A stretch of DNA of 64,000 bases. Source: Candidatus Viridilinea mediisalina. GTDB lineage: Bacteria > Chloroflexota > Chloroflexia > Chloroflexales > Chloroflexaceae. Both the position numbers and the translations under genes were made by a program. The DNA is taken from NCBI RefSeq assembly GCF_002532535.1, contig NZ_NQWI01000010.1, forward strand, positions 1 to 64,000. Direction: 5' to 3'. Below the pieces are notes generated by a model. It was not told where the DNA came from and made no database searches. It was given only the letters and a program-made list of their open reading frames with translations. How positions within the stretch are numbered: the stretch's first letter is position 1; every line of letters begins with the position of its first letter. Positions 26,737 to 35,739 of the stretch are shown here, piece after piece.

Positions 26737-28002
26737 CTAGTAAGGCATATAGAGCCACCCGCGCAGCTTGGGAAAGAGGACTTCCAGCAGTGGTCGGGCG
26801 CTGTCCGAGGTGGATGCGTCGGGATACATTGGGCTCATGTCGTTCAGACTGCGGTGACCGAAGAGTAGCGGCGCAAAGAGTTGCGGTGGCAGGGTGAGAT
26901 CGGCGGGGGCGCTACCCGGCGGGATCGGCGTGACCTCGTTGAGTTGCCCAGAGGTAAAGCTGAGGCGGCAAGCGTGGCGATAGAAATCAAACACCACCTC
27001 GCGGGTGAGTTGGGCATAGATGCTGCCAGCCAGCCGTTGGTTGAAGACAGGCGCTAGTTTGCGGAGCAGAGCCAGTGGGTTGGGCAGGCGGATTTGCCAA
27101 CCGTAGCTCGCTCCGTCGTGGGCACCCAAACTGCGGGCCACCGTGACCATTGAGGTGTCGCTGGGAAGATTGAGCCGTACAAAAGGCTTCTGTCGCTCGA
27201 TAGCAACTTGGCGAATGTGGGCAAGGGCCACGAGCGCCGCTTCGGGCTTGAGCAGGGAGACCTCGGCGACAATTAAGCCCTGACCGAAGCCCTGGTAAGC
27301 AATGCGGAAATAGCCCACACTATGGCCATCGGCATCACCGACTACCCACGTTTCGGCTGCGGTCTCGGTATGCAGCGCCGGGCCAAGCAGATAGCGCCAG
27401 AGCGCCTCATCGCGCAGCGCGGCCACATCAAGGGCGGCAGCGGCCTGATCGTAGAACTGCACGAGGGCCGGTAGGTCGCTGAGGTTGGCAAGGCGGCAGT
27501 GAAAACCCAAGGCTGGCGGGGGTGAAGGGGCCATGTGCAACTCCAAGCGCCACCATGCTTCTAGGGGTAACGCATACTCATAGCCAAACTGGCGGTAGAA
27601 GTAGGGAATACCCTGGATGTGGCTCAGATCGAAGTCACCAGCCTGTACCAACTCGGCGAAGCGAAGGTTGAGCATATGTTGCAGCTTGCGCCCACGGTAT
27701 TCGGGGAGCGTACCAACCACGCCCTGCTCGGCGGAGCGCAGTTCAATCCCGGCATAATGGATGCGCCAGGGCAGCAGGCAGAGCGAAGCCACAATGCGGC
27801 CTGTGTCCTGTTCTTCAACCAAGAGCCAATCGGTCGGTTGGATCTGAGGGTGGTCACGCATCCATGTGCGCCATGTGGATTCACTGCCCGCACCGTGAAT
27901 GAGCGCATCGAAGGCAGCGACGCGCTCAATATCTTCAAGCCCACCAACAGCGCGCATGCGTAGCCCACTATCAAGCTCGCGTGTCCAGGGAATCTTGGAC
28001 AT
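26737..28002 (-). CDS. Eis-like GNAT N-acetyltransferase
   Basis: 421 residues. An N-terminal GNAT domain carries GVVGTLPEYRGRKLQHMLN, the acetyl-CoA pyrophosphate-binding loop (R/Q-x2-G-x-G/A type), and YFYRQFGYEYALPL. A second GNAT-like domain follows, then a C-terminal sterol-carrier-like region. This three-part plan and the length match the Eis family (enhanced intracellular survival protein; aminoglycoside and lysine acetyltransferases). The natural substrate here is unknown. It is encoded 15 bp downstream of the HerA-like ATPase on the same strand, so the two are probably co-transcribed. Confidence 0.8.
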   Translation of the reverse strand: MSKIPWTRELDSGLRMRAVGGLEDIERVAAFDALIHGAGSESTWRTWMRDHPQIQPTDWLLVEEQDTGRIVASLCLLPWRIHYAGIELRSAEQGVVGTLPEYRGRKLQHMLNLRFAELVQAGDFDLSHIQGIPYFYRQFGYEYALPLEAWWRLELHMAPSPPPALGFHCRLANLSDLPALVQFYDQAAAALDVAALRDEALWRYLLGPALHTETAAETWVVGDADGHSVGYFRIAYQGFGQGLIVAEVSLLKPEAALVALAHIRQVAIERQKPFVRLNLPSDTSMVTVARSLGAHDGASYGWQIRLPNPLALLRKLAPVFNQRLAGSIYAQLTREVVFDFYRHACRLSFTSGQLNEVTPIPPGSAPADLTLPPQLFAPLLFGHRSLNDMSPMYPDASTSDSARPLLEVLFPKLRGWLYMPY

Positions 28003-28017
28003 ATTCGATCTCCATTC

Positions 28018-29628
28018 TCAATCAGGAAAGAGCTCATCCACACCCGCTTGAGGCGTTGGAAACGCCGCCCCACGCTTGCGTTGCGTCTGCTCCATCGCAG
28101 CATAAAAAGCCTCATCGTAGGGGCGCGTGCGTACCACTACGGGCATTGGTACAGCGTGGCCCAACACGAGGGCCTGCTGCTTGCTATCAAGTGAAGCAAG
28201 CACGGCCTTGAGCCCACTGCTCCCACTCACCCCAGTAAAGACCGCATCAATATCGCGGTCGTCGTTGAGCAGCGCCGTGATGCGTGTGCCCAACTGACTC
28301 ATCACCTCGTGGTCAATCGAAGAGGGGCGCTGATCAACCACCAACAGGGTCACACTATACTTCCGCAGCTCGCGGGCAATCGTACCAAAGATGGTTTGGC
28401 GGGCAGTTTGGGTATTCAGAAACTTATGGGCCTCTTCAATCGTAATCATGAGAGGATGTGGACGGTCGGCATTGTTTTGCGACTGAATCGCGGCGTTGGT
28501 CTGATCAACCCAACGGCGATGGATGCGGCGGGTGATGATATTGGCAACGAGGATATAGATCAGGGCGCTATCATGTTCGCCAAATTCAAGGATCACATGC
28601 CGTCCGGCGGCCAGAGCCTCAATCAGGCGATCCACGGCGGAGAAATCGGCCTTGTCAACCACAAAATTGAGGCGGGCAATGCGGGCCAACTTGCGCTTGA
28701 GGGCGCTAATCGCGCCCGCATGGGCGCCCGACGTCTCGGCAAAGGCCGCAATGCCTTCGCTATCCATATCGAGCAACTCACGCAGCCAACGCTCCTTAAA
28801 GCGATCATAGAGCAGGTAGGAAGATTCGGTGGCGGTACTACTCAGATTCAACTCCTGTTCAATCGCAATCACATCTTCCACCTCAATCTGGTCAAGACCA
28901 ATCACCAACTGGCCATCGTGCTGGCGATGGCGCGAGGAGCGGGGGTCAATCGTATAGACCAGCACCTCGCTCCCGAAGATCTGGCGCAGACCCTTGACGA
29001 AACCACCACCTTCAGAGGGTGCGCCCCAACCATACTCACTATGCATATCAAAAATGAGGTTACTCGCCACGTTTGCTTGAATAGCGCCGCAGAGCAGCAG
29101 GCGGGTAAGAAAACTCTTGCCGGTACCACTCTTGCCAAAGATACCGTTCGAGCGTTCAATCAGGCGGTTCAGCTTGAGGCAGACCGGAACGGACATATCG
29201 AGGGGCTGGCCAATCTCGAATGCTCCTTCTTCTTCACTGCCAAACACACGAATGAAATCCTCCTCATGGGCCTCAAAGACCGGCGAAAAGTGGCGCGGGA
29301 TAGTCTTGACCGGCAGCATCTCTTGGCTCAGGTCGGTGGGCAGCATGAGGCGCGGCATGAGCTCAAGGGTGCCGTAGGTCGCGGTGCCAGCCAAGACCTC
29401 GTGGAGAAAGGCATCGCTAGAAGGCGGATCAAGCAGCACCTTCTGGCTCGTAGCCTCAAGCACAACATCGGTCACCATGGAGAAGAACTCATGCTTCTCA
29501 CCACGGATCACCACAAACTTACCAACACGCATATCCTCAACGCTCTCACGCGCTTCCAGACGTGCGGTGAGACCTTCAATCAGCGAGCCACTGGTGATCA
29601 CGCCGAGACGTGGACGCAGTGGGGTCAT
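28018..29628 (-). CDS. HerA-like DNA-translocating ATPase
   Basis: 536 residues. An N-terminal beta-barrel-like HAS region (GVITSGSLIEGLTARLE...) is followed by the P-loop GKSGTGKS (165-172), LIFDMHSEYGWG, Walker B in TIEEAHKFL and a sensor/arginine-finger region VVDQRPSSIDHE. This is the HerA/FtsK ATPase group (DUF87), hexameric DNA pumps that work with the NurA nuclease in archaea. No NurA gene is next to it; the partner gene is an Eis-like acetyltransferase. AAGGAGAAAGGAA before ATG 29628 decides the start. Confidence 0.85.
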   Translation of the reverse strand: MTPLRPRLGVITSGSLIEGLTARLEARESVEDMRVGKFVVIRGEKHEFFSMVTDVVLEATSQKVLLDPPSSDAFLHEVLAGTATYGTLELMPRLMLPTDLSQEMLPVKTIPRHFSPVFEAHEEDFIRVFGSEEEGAFEIGQPLDMSVPVCLKLNRLIERSNGIFGKSGTGKSFLTRLLLCGAIQANVASNLIFDMHSEYGWGAPSEGGGFVKGLRQIFGSEVLVYTIDPRSSRHRQHDGQLVIGLDQIEVEDVIAIEQELNLSSTATESSYLLYDRFKERWLRELLDMDSEGIAAFAETSGAHAGAISALKRKLARIARLNFVVDKADFSAVDRLIEALAAGRHVILEFGEHDSALIYILVANIITRRIHRRWVDQTNAAIQSQNNADRPHPLMITIEEAHKFLNTQTARQTIFGTIARELRKYSVTLLVVDQRPSSIDHEVMSQLGTRITALLNDDRDIDAVFTGVSGSSGLKAVLASLDSKQQALVLGHAVPMPVVVRTRPYDEAFYAAMEQTQRKRGAAFPTPQAGVDELFPD

Positions 29629-29703
29629 AGAGATTCCTTTCTCCTTGCAAATTAACACACAGAGCTACGTTTAGATTGATCCCAATCCATAACGCTACTG
29701 CTC

Positions 29704-29783
29704 AAAGCTCATTGGGACGCCATGTTCGGCCAGCTACAATCCACAATCCACAATCTACAATCTACAATCTACAATCTACAATG
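29704..29783 (+). repeat. Element E, copy 1 (TACAATC heptamers)
   Basis: Partial copy: AGCTCATTGGGACGCCATG and flanks, followed by ACAATCC and TACAATC heptamers ending in ACAATGGTA. It lies between the divergent herA-like and response-regulator genes. Other copies are at 56948-57042, 57043-57147, 58466-58559 and 61062-61148, all in the same orientation. Confidence 0.85.
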
Positions 29784-29803
29784 GTACGCTAAGGTAGGCT
29801 TCA

Positions 29804-30169
29804 ATGGAGTATATACATGCTATGCGAGTGCTATTAGTAGACGATGAGGCGGAGGTACGCAGCTACTTTGTGCGCGCATTGCAGCGCCTGCGGCCCGAGC
29901 TTGAGGTGGTCGAGGCGGCTGATGGGCGTGAGGCGCTTGACTATTTCTTGCACATGCCGTTTGATCTAGTCTTAAGTGACCAACGCATGCCGCGCATGAG
30001 TGGCATTGATCTCTTGCGCGAGGTGCGTACCCATTCGGCGGTACCCTTTGTAATGATTTCTTCCGATCGCTATGCTGAAGGCGAGGCGTTGCATGAAGGC
30101 GCAAGTGAGTACCTCTCAAAGCCGATTGGGCTCCATGTGTTGGGCGCGGTATTGGGACGCTATTTGTAA
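29804..30169 (+). CDS. Stand-alone response regulator receiver
   Basis: 121 residues, a single CheY-like receiver with no output domain. Asp13-Asp14, the phospho-acceptor Asp59 (LVLSDQRMP), Ser86 in MISSD and Lys106 in LSKP are all in place. ATG 29804 follows AAGGTAGG; a second ATG at 29822 would start directly at MRVLLVDD and is nearly as likely. No histidine kinase gene is in the window, so its partner is unknown. Element A begins on the last base of its stop codon. Confidence 0.88.
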   Translation: MEYIHAMRVLLVDDEAEVRSYFVRALQRLRPELEVVEAADGREALDYFLHMPFDLVLSDQRMPRMSGIDLLREVRTHSAVPFVMISSDRYAEGEALHEGASEYLSKPIGLHVLGAVLGRYL

Positions 30170-30270
30170 GAAGCTGTCTGAAAAGCCGGAGGGCACACGC
30201 TGGAGTGCCGGCTTTAGCCGGCTAAAGCCGGCACTCCAACGCCAAACCATAGACTGTTCAGATAGCCTCT
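30169..30270. repeat. Element A, copy 3
   Basis: Ends AGAAGCTGTCTGAAAAG and CTGTTCAGATAGCCTCT, inner palindrome at about 30200-30240. It abuts the response-regulator stop and ends 14 bp before the HAD start. Confidence 0.88.
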
Positions 30271-30284
30271 AAGGACGTTTACCC

Positions 30285-31064
30285 ATGCCCATTCCACGCT
30301 ATGCTGGCTACAGCTTTGATCTTGACGGAACGATCTATCTAGGCGACCAATTACTCCCTGCGGCGGCTATGGTATTGACCCAACTGCGGACAGAGGGGCG
30401 GCGGATTGCCTTTCTCTCAAACAACCCAACGCGCACACGCGCGCAGTATGTGGCCAAGTTGCGGGGACTAGGGTTGCATGCCGAGCTAGAAGAAGTGATC
30501 AACTCATCATATGTCATGGTTGAATGGTTACGCAACCATGCCCCGGGCGCGCCCCTCTTTGTGTGTGGCGAAGCGCCGCTCATCGGCGAGCTACAGGCAG
30601 CGGGCTTTCAGATGAGCGAGCGTCCTGGCGAGATTGCCTTTGTGGTTGCCTCATTTGATCGCACCTTCAGCTACCGCAAGCTCCAGATCGCCTTTGACGC
30701 CATTCGGGCCGGAGCGCGGCTGGTTGCAACCAACCCGGATCGCTTCTGCCCGGTACCCGGCGGCGGCGAACCCGACGCAGCGGCGATCATCGCCGCAATT
30801 GAGGCTTGCACCAACGTCCGCTGCGAAGTCAATGTAGGCAAACCTTCACCAATGATGGCCCAGAGCATCAGCACCATGCTACAACTGCCACCCACAGCCT
30901 GCCTTATGGTCGGTGATCGGCTCATGACCGACATTGCTATGGGAGCTACGGCTGGCATGGACACGCTCTTGGTGCTAACGGGCGACAGCAGCCGCGCCGA
31001 TCTCGCCACAGCCCCACATCAGCCCACGTATGTCGCAGAGAGCCTGGCGGAGTTGGTGGTATAG
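30285..31064 (+). CDS. HAD-superfamily IIA phosphatase (NagD-like)
   Basis: 259 residues with HAD motifs: I, FDLDGTIYLG (Asp12 and Asp14); II, FLSNNPTRT; III and IV, VGKPSPMM and VGDRLMTDIAMG. The cap between motifs II and III is the IIA type, as in NagD and 4-nitrophenyl phosphatases. It dephosphorylates small sugar or nucleotide phosphates; the natural substrate is uncertain. It converges with tgt, with a GC-rich hairpin in the gap. Confidence 0.87.
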   Translation: MPIPRYAGYSFDLDGTIYLGDQLLPAAAMVLTQLRTEGRRIAFLSNNPTRTRAQYVAKLRGLGLHAELEEVINSSYVMVEWLRNHAPGAPLFVCGEAPLIGELQAAGFQMSERPGEIAFVVASFDRTFSYRKLQIAFDAIRAGARLVATNPDRFCPVPGGGEPDAAAIIAAIEACTNVRCEVNVGKPSPMMAQSISTMLQLPPTACLMVGDRLMTDIAMGATAGMDTLLVLTGDSSRADLATAPHQPTYVAESLAELVV

Positions 31065-31100
31065 TCTTTCAGATAATGTTTCTGGAACCTCTAGGATCGT

Positions 31101-31144
31101 GAGAGGGGTTTTCGGGGAGGGCTTCGCCCTCCCCGAACCCCTCC
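31101..31144. terminator. GC-rich hairpin between HAD and tgt
   Basis: Arms GGGGTT(TT)CGGGGAGGG and CCCTCCCCGAACCCC enclose a loop around CTTCGC. One arm has a 2-base bulge. It may end transcription from either of the converging genes; no long T-run follows on either strand. Confidence 0.5.
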
Positions 31145-31147
31145 CCT

Positions 31148-32377
31148 TTACGACTCTTTATCTGAAGGACTATAGACTTCCAACGGCTTACCAAGCCACT
31201 CAGCGTAGCATGCCGCAAAGCGCCCTTCAACAATAGCGTTACGCACCTCAGCCATGAGGTTGAGCAAAAAAGCCACATTGTGCAGGCTCACCAAGCGAAT
31301 GCCGAGCAACTCCTTGGCGCGGTAGAGGTAGTGAATATAGGCACGGGAAAAGTGGCGGCAGGCATAGCAGGGGCAATCGGGTTGAAGTGGGCGATCATCT
31401 TCACGCAGCGCCGCATTGCTCACATTGAGCTTCCAGCGGCGGGCGGGATCGCGCACGAGGGCGGTACCGTGGCGTCCAAGGCGGGTCGGACTCACGCAAT
31501 CGAACATATCAATGCCGCGAGCAACCCCTTCCAGCAGATCGTCCACATCGCCAACGCCGAGTAAGTGACGGGCAAGACCATCAGGCAGATGGGGCACAGT
31601 CATCTCAACCACCGCATACATCTGAGGCTTATCGGCACCGAGTGAGCCGCCGATGCAGAGGCCATCGAAGCCCATGGTACTGATTACCTCGGCGCTGGTC
31701 TGGCGCAACTCAGGAAAAACACCCCCGTGGACAATCCCAAAGAGCAATTGGTGGGGATTGGGCAAGGTAGCGGGGTCACGTTCGTGGTGAGCAGCGAGGC
31801 AGCGCGCAGCCCAGCGGTGGGTACGTTCCATACTCTGGGCGGTATAGTCATAGCCAGCGCGAAAGGGGGGCAACTCATCGAAGCAGACCATAATATCGGC
31901 CCCGATGCCATGTTGCACCTGAATTGAGCGTTCAGGCGTAAAGACGTGGCGCGAGCCATCGAGGTAGCTCTTAAAGATCACCGCATCTTCAGTAACGCGC
32001 ACCATATCCGGCATACGCTCGGCGTGTTGCGGGCGGCGGCCCTTCAGTTCATCAGCGATTCCGCCATAGATCAGCGAAAAAACCTGAAAGCCACCGCTAT
32101 CCGTAAGGATCGGGCCATCCCAGCCCATAAAGCGGTGCAGGCCACCCCGGCGCGCAAGCAACTCATGGCCAGGCTGGAGGTAGAGGTGGTAGGTGTTGCC
32201 AAGAATAATTTGGGCACCGTGATCAGAGAGTTCAGAGGGCGTCAGGCTCTTCACGGTACCACGGGTACCTACCGGCATAAAAACCGGGGTTGCCACACTG
32301 CCGTGGGCAGTCGTCACAACCCCAGCGCGGGCGCGTGACACAGGATCGCGAGCGATAACGTGGAAAGCAGGAGGCAT
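31148..32377 (-). CDS. tgt: tRNA-guanine transglycosylase
   Basis: 409 residues. It exchanges guanine-34 of GUN-anticodon tRNAs for preQ1 in queuosine synthesis. Visible motifs are GTRGTVKSLTP, ILGNTYHLYLQPG, LTDSGGFQVFSL, VCFDELPPF with the likely nucleophile Asp, GIVHGGVFPELR, GGSLGADK and the zinc site CPCYACRHFSRAYIHYL...HN. Length is typical. No other queuosine gene is present here. The start ATG 32377 begins the conserved FHVIARD strand; element A lies just upstream. Confidence 0.96.
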   Translation of the reverse strand: MPPAFHVIARDPVSRARAGVVTTAHGSVATPVFMPVGTRGTVKSLTPSELSDHGAQIILGNTYHLYLQPGHELLARRGGLHRFMGWDGPILTDSGGFQVFSLIYGGIADELKGRRPQHAERMPDMVRVTEDAVIFKSYLDGSRHVFTPERSIQVQHGIGADIMVCFDELPPFRAGYDYTAQSMERTHRWAARCLAAHHERDPATLPNPHQLLFGIVHGGVFPELRQTSAEVISTMGFDGLCIGGSLGADKPQMYAVVEMTVPHLPDGLARHLLGVGDVDDLLEGVARGIDMFDCVSPTRLGRHGTALVRDPARRWKLNVSNAALREDDRPLQPDCPCYACRHFSRAYIHYLYRAKELLGIRLVSLHNVAFLLNLMAEVRNAIVEGRFAACYAEWLGKPLEVYSPSDKES

Positions 32378-32394
32378 AGCAAGCAGTAGTCCTC

Positions 32395-32496
32395 AGAGGC
32401 TGTCTGAAAAGTCCATGAACTGACGTTGGAGTGCCGGCTTCAGCCGGCTAAAGCCGGCACTCCAACGCATGCCAACTAGCTTTTCAGACAACTTCT
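32395..32496. repeat. Element A, copy 4
   Basis: Ends AGAGGCTGTCTGAAAAG and GCTTTTCAGACAACTTCT; inner 42-bp palindrome at 32425-32466 with one mismatch. Confidence 0.9.
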
Positions 32497-32503
32497 CAGC
32501 ATC

Positions 32504-32591
32504 ATGCGCTTCTAGCGCGACAATATCGCGCCAGAAGCGCATAACCATTCTTCATTACAGAGAGGGAGCGCGAGGGAACCAGATTCCCTCG
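32504..32591. repeat. Two hairpins after the GH-like gene
   Basis: A 17-bp stem with one mismatch and a CAATA loop lies at 32504-32542 (arms ATGCGCTTCTAGCGCGA and complement). A 21-bp palindrome CGAGGGAACC-A-GATTCCCTCG follows at 32571-32591; it is a relative of the unit in the 43-bp array at 51916-52173. Confidence 0.8.
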
Positions 32592-32604
32592 CACACCCTT
32601 TTCA

Positions 32605-34038
32605 TTAAGGTCGTCGTTCAATAAAGATCGGACTCAAGCCCACGTCCACAACCCACTCATTGGCGACAAACTGAGCAGGAATAGTGCTTCCATCAACGGA
32701 AGTAGCACGAATAAAGCTCGCCTCGGGGCCCCGTACTTGGCTCGTGCCGTGTTCACGGCGCCAGAGTACATCAACGACGGTTGGGCCTTGATCAAAGCGA
32801 TAGGACTCGATCTCAGAGCCATAGTTCATGGGTACTACGCGGTGATAAGGGCTCGTGGTAGCGATCATATGCTTATAGGCAATGAAGGAGGGGCGGGGGG
32901 TTTGTGTACCATCGAGGAGTGCGCCATCACGCCAACCGGGTCCGTGGAGGGTATACCAAGCATACATTCCAACATTACTTCCGGCAGTCCTAGCGATCAC
33001 TCGCACAAGGTGTTCAGCCTGAGTCGGCAAGAAATTGTCCAATGAGCAATTCGGATTGGTATCAACACTACAGTTCATAACCAAACCACCCTCATTCAGC
33101 CAGAGAGGTTGACGCAGATTGTGGCGCCGCATAATCTCTTGGAGGAACGAAATCTTACCAAGAGTGCGCCCACCAAGTGCATCCCAAGGTGTACCGGTTG
33201 AGAGATCATGATCAATATGTCCATCGGGTGACCAGAGCGAATAGCCATGGAAGCCAAGGACATCAAACGAACGAGCGGCCCCAGCTTGCAGCGCCCCTTC
33301 GAGGAAGAGTTCGGGTCTACCACGTTCGGGGTTGGTTGTGTGTGGTGAATTTAGGAGCAGGCCACCAAAGATGATCTTCGCATTGGGGTTACCACGGCGT
33401 AGCGCTGGAGCAGCGATCTGGAGCATACGGCCATAGTGTTCACCGCCGTAGTAGGGGTCATCAATATTCCCCCAGCAACCATAGGGGCTATCGCCTGCAA
33501 TCAAGCGCGGATCCACATCTGGCTCATTCCCCAATTCCCAATAGACCACGCGATCACGGTAGCGTGCGGCAAGGGCTTCGAGGAAGGCCGCATACTCAGC
33601 AAAGCGATCTTCACGCACGGCTGAACAGAATGATTCCGGATTAACGGCTGCCCATGATGGCGCACCACGAATAATCACAGTAGGGATCATGCCCATTGCA
33701 TGGGCTGCAGCAAGATCACGATCCAGGCGTGCCAAGACATCCCATTCATAGGGGCCATGAGCTTCAGGTTGGACATGGTGCCAGAGGACGCCATTGATGC
33801 GCACCCACGTGGCACCAAGTTCAGCTGCACGGGCACGCACAGCAGATTGACTCAGACGGCCAAGGTTCGTCTCGATACCAAAGAGTGGTACGGCGGCTGG
33901 TGCTTGGACAAGCGGCAGAAAGATCGTATGCTGCGCTGCAGTCTCTTGCGCTGGCACACGAGCTTGGAGTACGCTCGACGTAAGCACGACAAAGGCTAGG
34001 AGCAAGGTAACGACACTCATGGAACGAAGATAGCGCAT
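32605..34038 (-). CDS. Exported glycoside-hydrolase-like protein (GH39/GH5 clan A type)
   Basis: 477 residues: signal peptide (SVVTLLLAFVVLTSSVLQA), a short linker, then a TIM-barrel domain. The barrel has IRGAPSWA, the candidate acid/base in YWELGNEPD, FDVLGFHGYSLW and a candidate nucleophile Glu in PLWLNEGGL, the pattern of clan GH-A. GGAGGAG in front of ATG 34038 decides the start. It probably acts on a polysaccharide outside the membrane. A related barrel is fused to the Wzy-like protein at the right edge (61158-64000). Confidence 0.78.
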   Translation of the reverse strand: MRYLRSMSVVTLLLAFVVLTSSVLQARVPAQETAAQHTIFLPLVQAPAAVPLFGIETNLGRLSQSAVRARAAELGATWVRINGVLWHHVQPEAHGPYEWDVLARLDRDLAAAHAMGMIPTVIIRGAPSWAAVNPESFCSAVREDRFAEYAAFLEALAARYRDRVVYWELGNEPDVDPRLIAGDSPYGCWGNIDDPYYGGEHYGRMLQIAAPALRRGNPNAKIIFGGLLLNSPHTTNPERGRPELFLEGALQAGAARSFDVLGFHGYSLWSPDGHIDHDLSTGTPWDALGGRTLGKISFLQEIMRRHNLRQPLWLNEGGLVMNCSVDTNPNCSLDNFLPTQAEHLVRVIARTAGSNVGMYAWYTLHGPGWRDGALLDGTQTPRPSFIAYKHMIATTSPYHRVVPMNYGSEIESYRFDQGPTVVDVLWRREHGTSQVRGPEASFIRATSVDGSTIPAQFVANEWVVDVGLSPIFIERRP

Positions 34039-34146
34039 AGAGACTCCTCCTGATATGGATACCATCAGTAGTTTATCCAGCAGATTGCCTGACAGTGGGC
34101 ATTACACTAAACCTTGCGGCGAGAGTTCAGGAGATACTTGACCTTT

Positions 34147-35568
34147 CTACCAAGTACAGCGATGAATAGTCATAGGTGTAGGGAAGCGCGGTTCAGGAAA
34201 GGCTGCAACTTGGCTGCAGATCGACATAAGCTCAGGGTTATGCTGCAACACAGGTAGACCACTCTCTTGCGTAACGAGATAGTTTGGACGATAGTGAGCA
34301 AGTGCCCAATGGGCGGCCTCAAGATAGCCAGAATCAGGCCCAAAAATGGTTGCAACATCAGGTTGAATAAGACCAGCAAAATCAATTATGTAACGTTGAC
34401 TATAAAAACCAATGATTCCTACCTCAAGCATCGCAACCCGCGCATCGGGGGCAGTATGCTGTTGTAGCCAGAGACCAACATTGCGGTACGCTTCAAGGCG
34501 CAGATCTGGTGTTACCGTGCGTTGTGCAAGGCCCATTATTTGACTTATGCATAGGGCGAGTACCAAACTGGCCAGAAATGGGCGGGTGATCCGCTTGCCA
34601 AATTGCTGACCAACAACCTGATAGAGTGCTTGCGCACCAAGAGCAGTTGCCACAATGATCGCAAGAATCGTAGGAACATAATACCAGAAATAGTTGGTAA
34701 CCCCCAACAGCGAATAGGCAATGGTATGCAGGACGCCCCAAGCAAGAGCAACAAGCAGTAGGTTAGATCGGTGCAATAGATGCGGTAGCCTAAATAGAAA
34801 AAACACTAAAAACGGCAAAAAGAAAATATTATATATAAAAATACTTAAGATAACATCTAAACCACTAAAAAAACTTCTACTCCCGAAAATATCAGCCTGA
34901 CTCTGTTTCGTACCAAGTGTAACGGGAATTGGGCTACCAAAATAGAGCCAAGCAGCCACAACAAAGGGGGTAATCGTCAACAGATAGACAAGGCTAAAGC
35001 GCAGGAAGCTCGCATACTGGCGTTGATAGAGGAACACAAGCCCGATCAAGGCGGCAGCAAGGGCCGCATCAGCACGCATCAAGGTTGCACATGCTACCAG
35101 AACTCCAGCGCTGTATGGGCGATTCATGGCGAGCGCAACCATAGCCCAGAGGCCCAGAGCGATCACCATAAGCATTTCACCACCAAAGGTAGCAGTCAAG
35201 TATGGTGTTAAGGGATAGAGGATTATGGCAACAATGGCTGCTACATGCTTCTGAGCAAGCCTTGCGAGCGCATAGAGGGCTAATGCCCCAAATCCCATAC
35301 TGCATGCACTGAGCAGGTTGCTGGCGAGCGGTATCTCGATGCCAATCAGATGCATACAGGCAAGGATCATGGCGTACAAAGGCGCAGTCGTACTCAATAC
35401 CTGCTCACCAGGATTATAGACAAAACCTTGACCCTCGGCTAGATTAAAAGCATAACGATACGTAATATAGGGATCATCAAAGCCATAATCACGGAATAGA
35501 ACAAAGAGAACTACGCTTACAACGACGATCCATACACCAGCAAACCGATCAGCTATGGTTACTCTCAT
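34147..35568 (-). CDS. Polytopic GT-C type glycosyltransferase
   Basis: 473 residues with some ten hydrophobic segments. The first extracytoplasmic loop carries YGFDDPYITYRYA (Asp31, Asp32) followed by YNPGEQVLSTTAPLY, the pattern of GT-C enzymes that use polyprenyl-phosphate sugars, related to the mannosyl- and arabinosyltransferases of Actinobacteria. The C-terminal part is soluble. Stretches near 34800-34870 are clearly AT-rich compared with neighbours. ATG 35568 is chosen by homology of the N-terminus; a TTG five codons upstream is possible. The sugar and acceptor are unknown. Confidence 0.7.
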   Translation of the reverse strand: MRVTIADRFAGVWIVVVSVVLFVLFRDYGFDDPYITYRYAFNLAEGQGFVYNPGEQVLSTTAPLYAMILACMHLIGIEIPLASNLLSACSMGFGALALYALARLAQKHVAAIVAIILYPLTPYLTATFGGEMLMVIALGLWAMVALAMNRPYSAGVLVACATLMRADAALAAALIGLVFLYQRQYASFLRFSLVYLLTITPFVVAAWLYFGSPIPVTLGTKQSQADIFGSRSFFSGLDVILSIFIYNIFFLPFLVFFLFRLPHLLHRSNLLLVALAWGVLHTIAYSLLGVTNYFWYYVPTILAIIVATALGAQALYQVVGQQFGKRITRPFLASLVLALCISQIMGLAQRTVTPDLRLEAYRNVGLWLQQHTAPDARVAMLEVGIIGFYSQRYIIDFAGLIQPDVATIFGPDSGYLEAAHWALAHYRPNYLVTQESGLPVLQHNPELMSICSQVAAFPEPRFPTPMTIHRCTW

Positions 35569-35739
35569 CCTGAACAATGCCAACTAGGGTGTTACCGGAC
35601 GCTATCTTACCACAAAACCACCTTATTAGGTCGCATATCGGTTGAATAATCAGAGCAACAGCCCCCCCCGCACTAGGTACGACGCAGCGTGCTATACTCA
35701 AGCCGTAGCGTTGTGCCAAACGATAACCAAACGAAGCCT

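Noticed and set aside
28309-29655. Plus-strand frame opposite the HerA-like gene
   Set aside because: Shadow frame; HerA motifs and a good ribosome site are on the minus strand.
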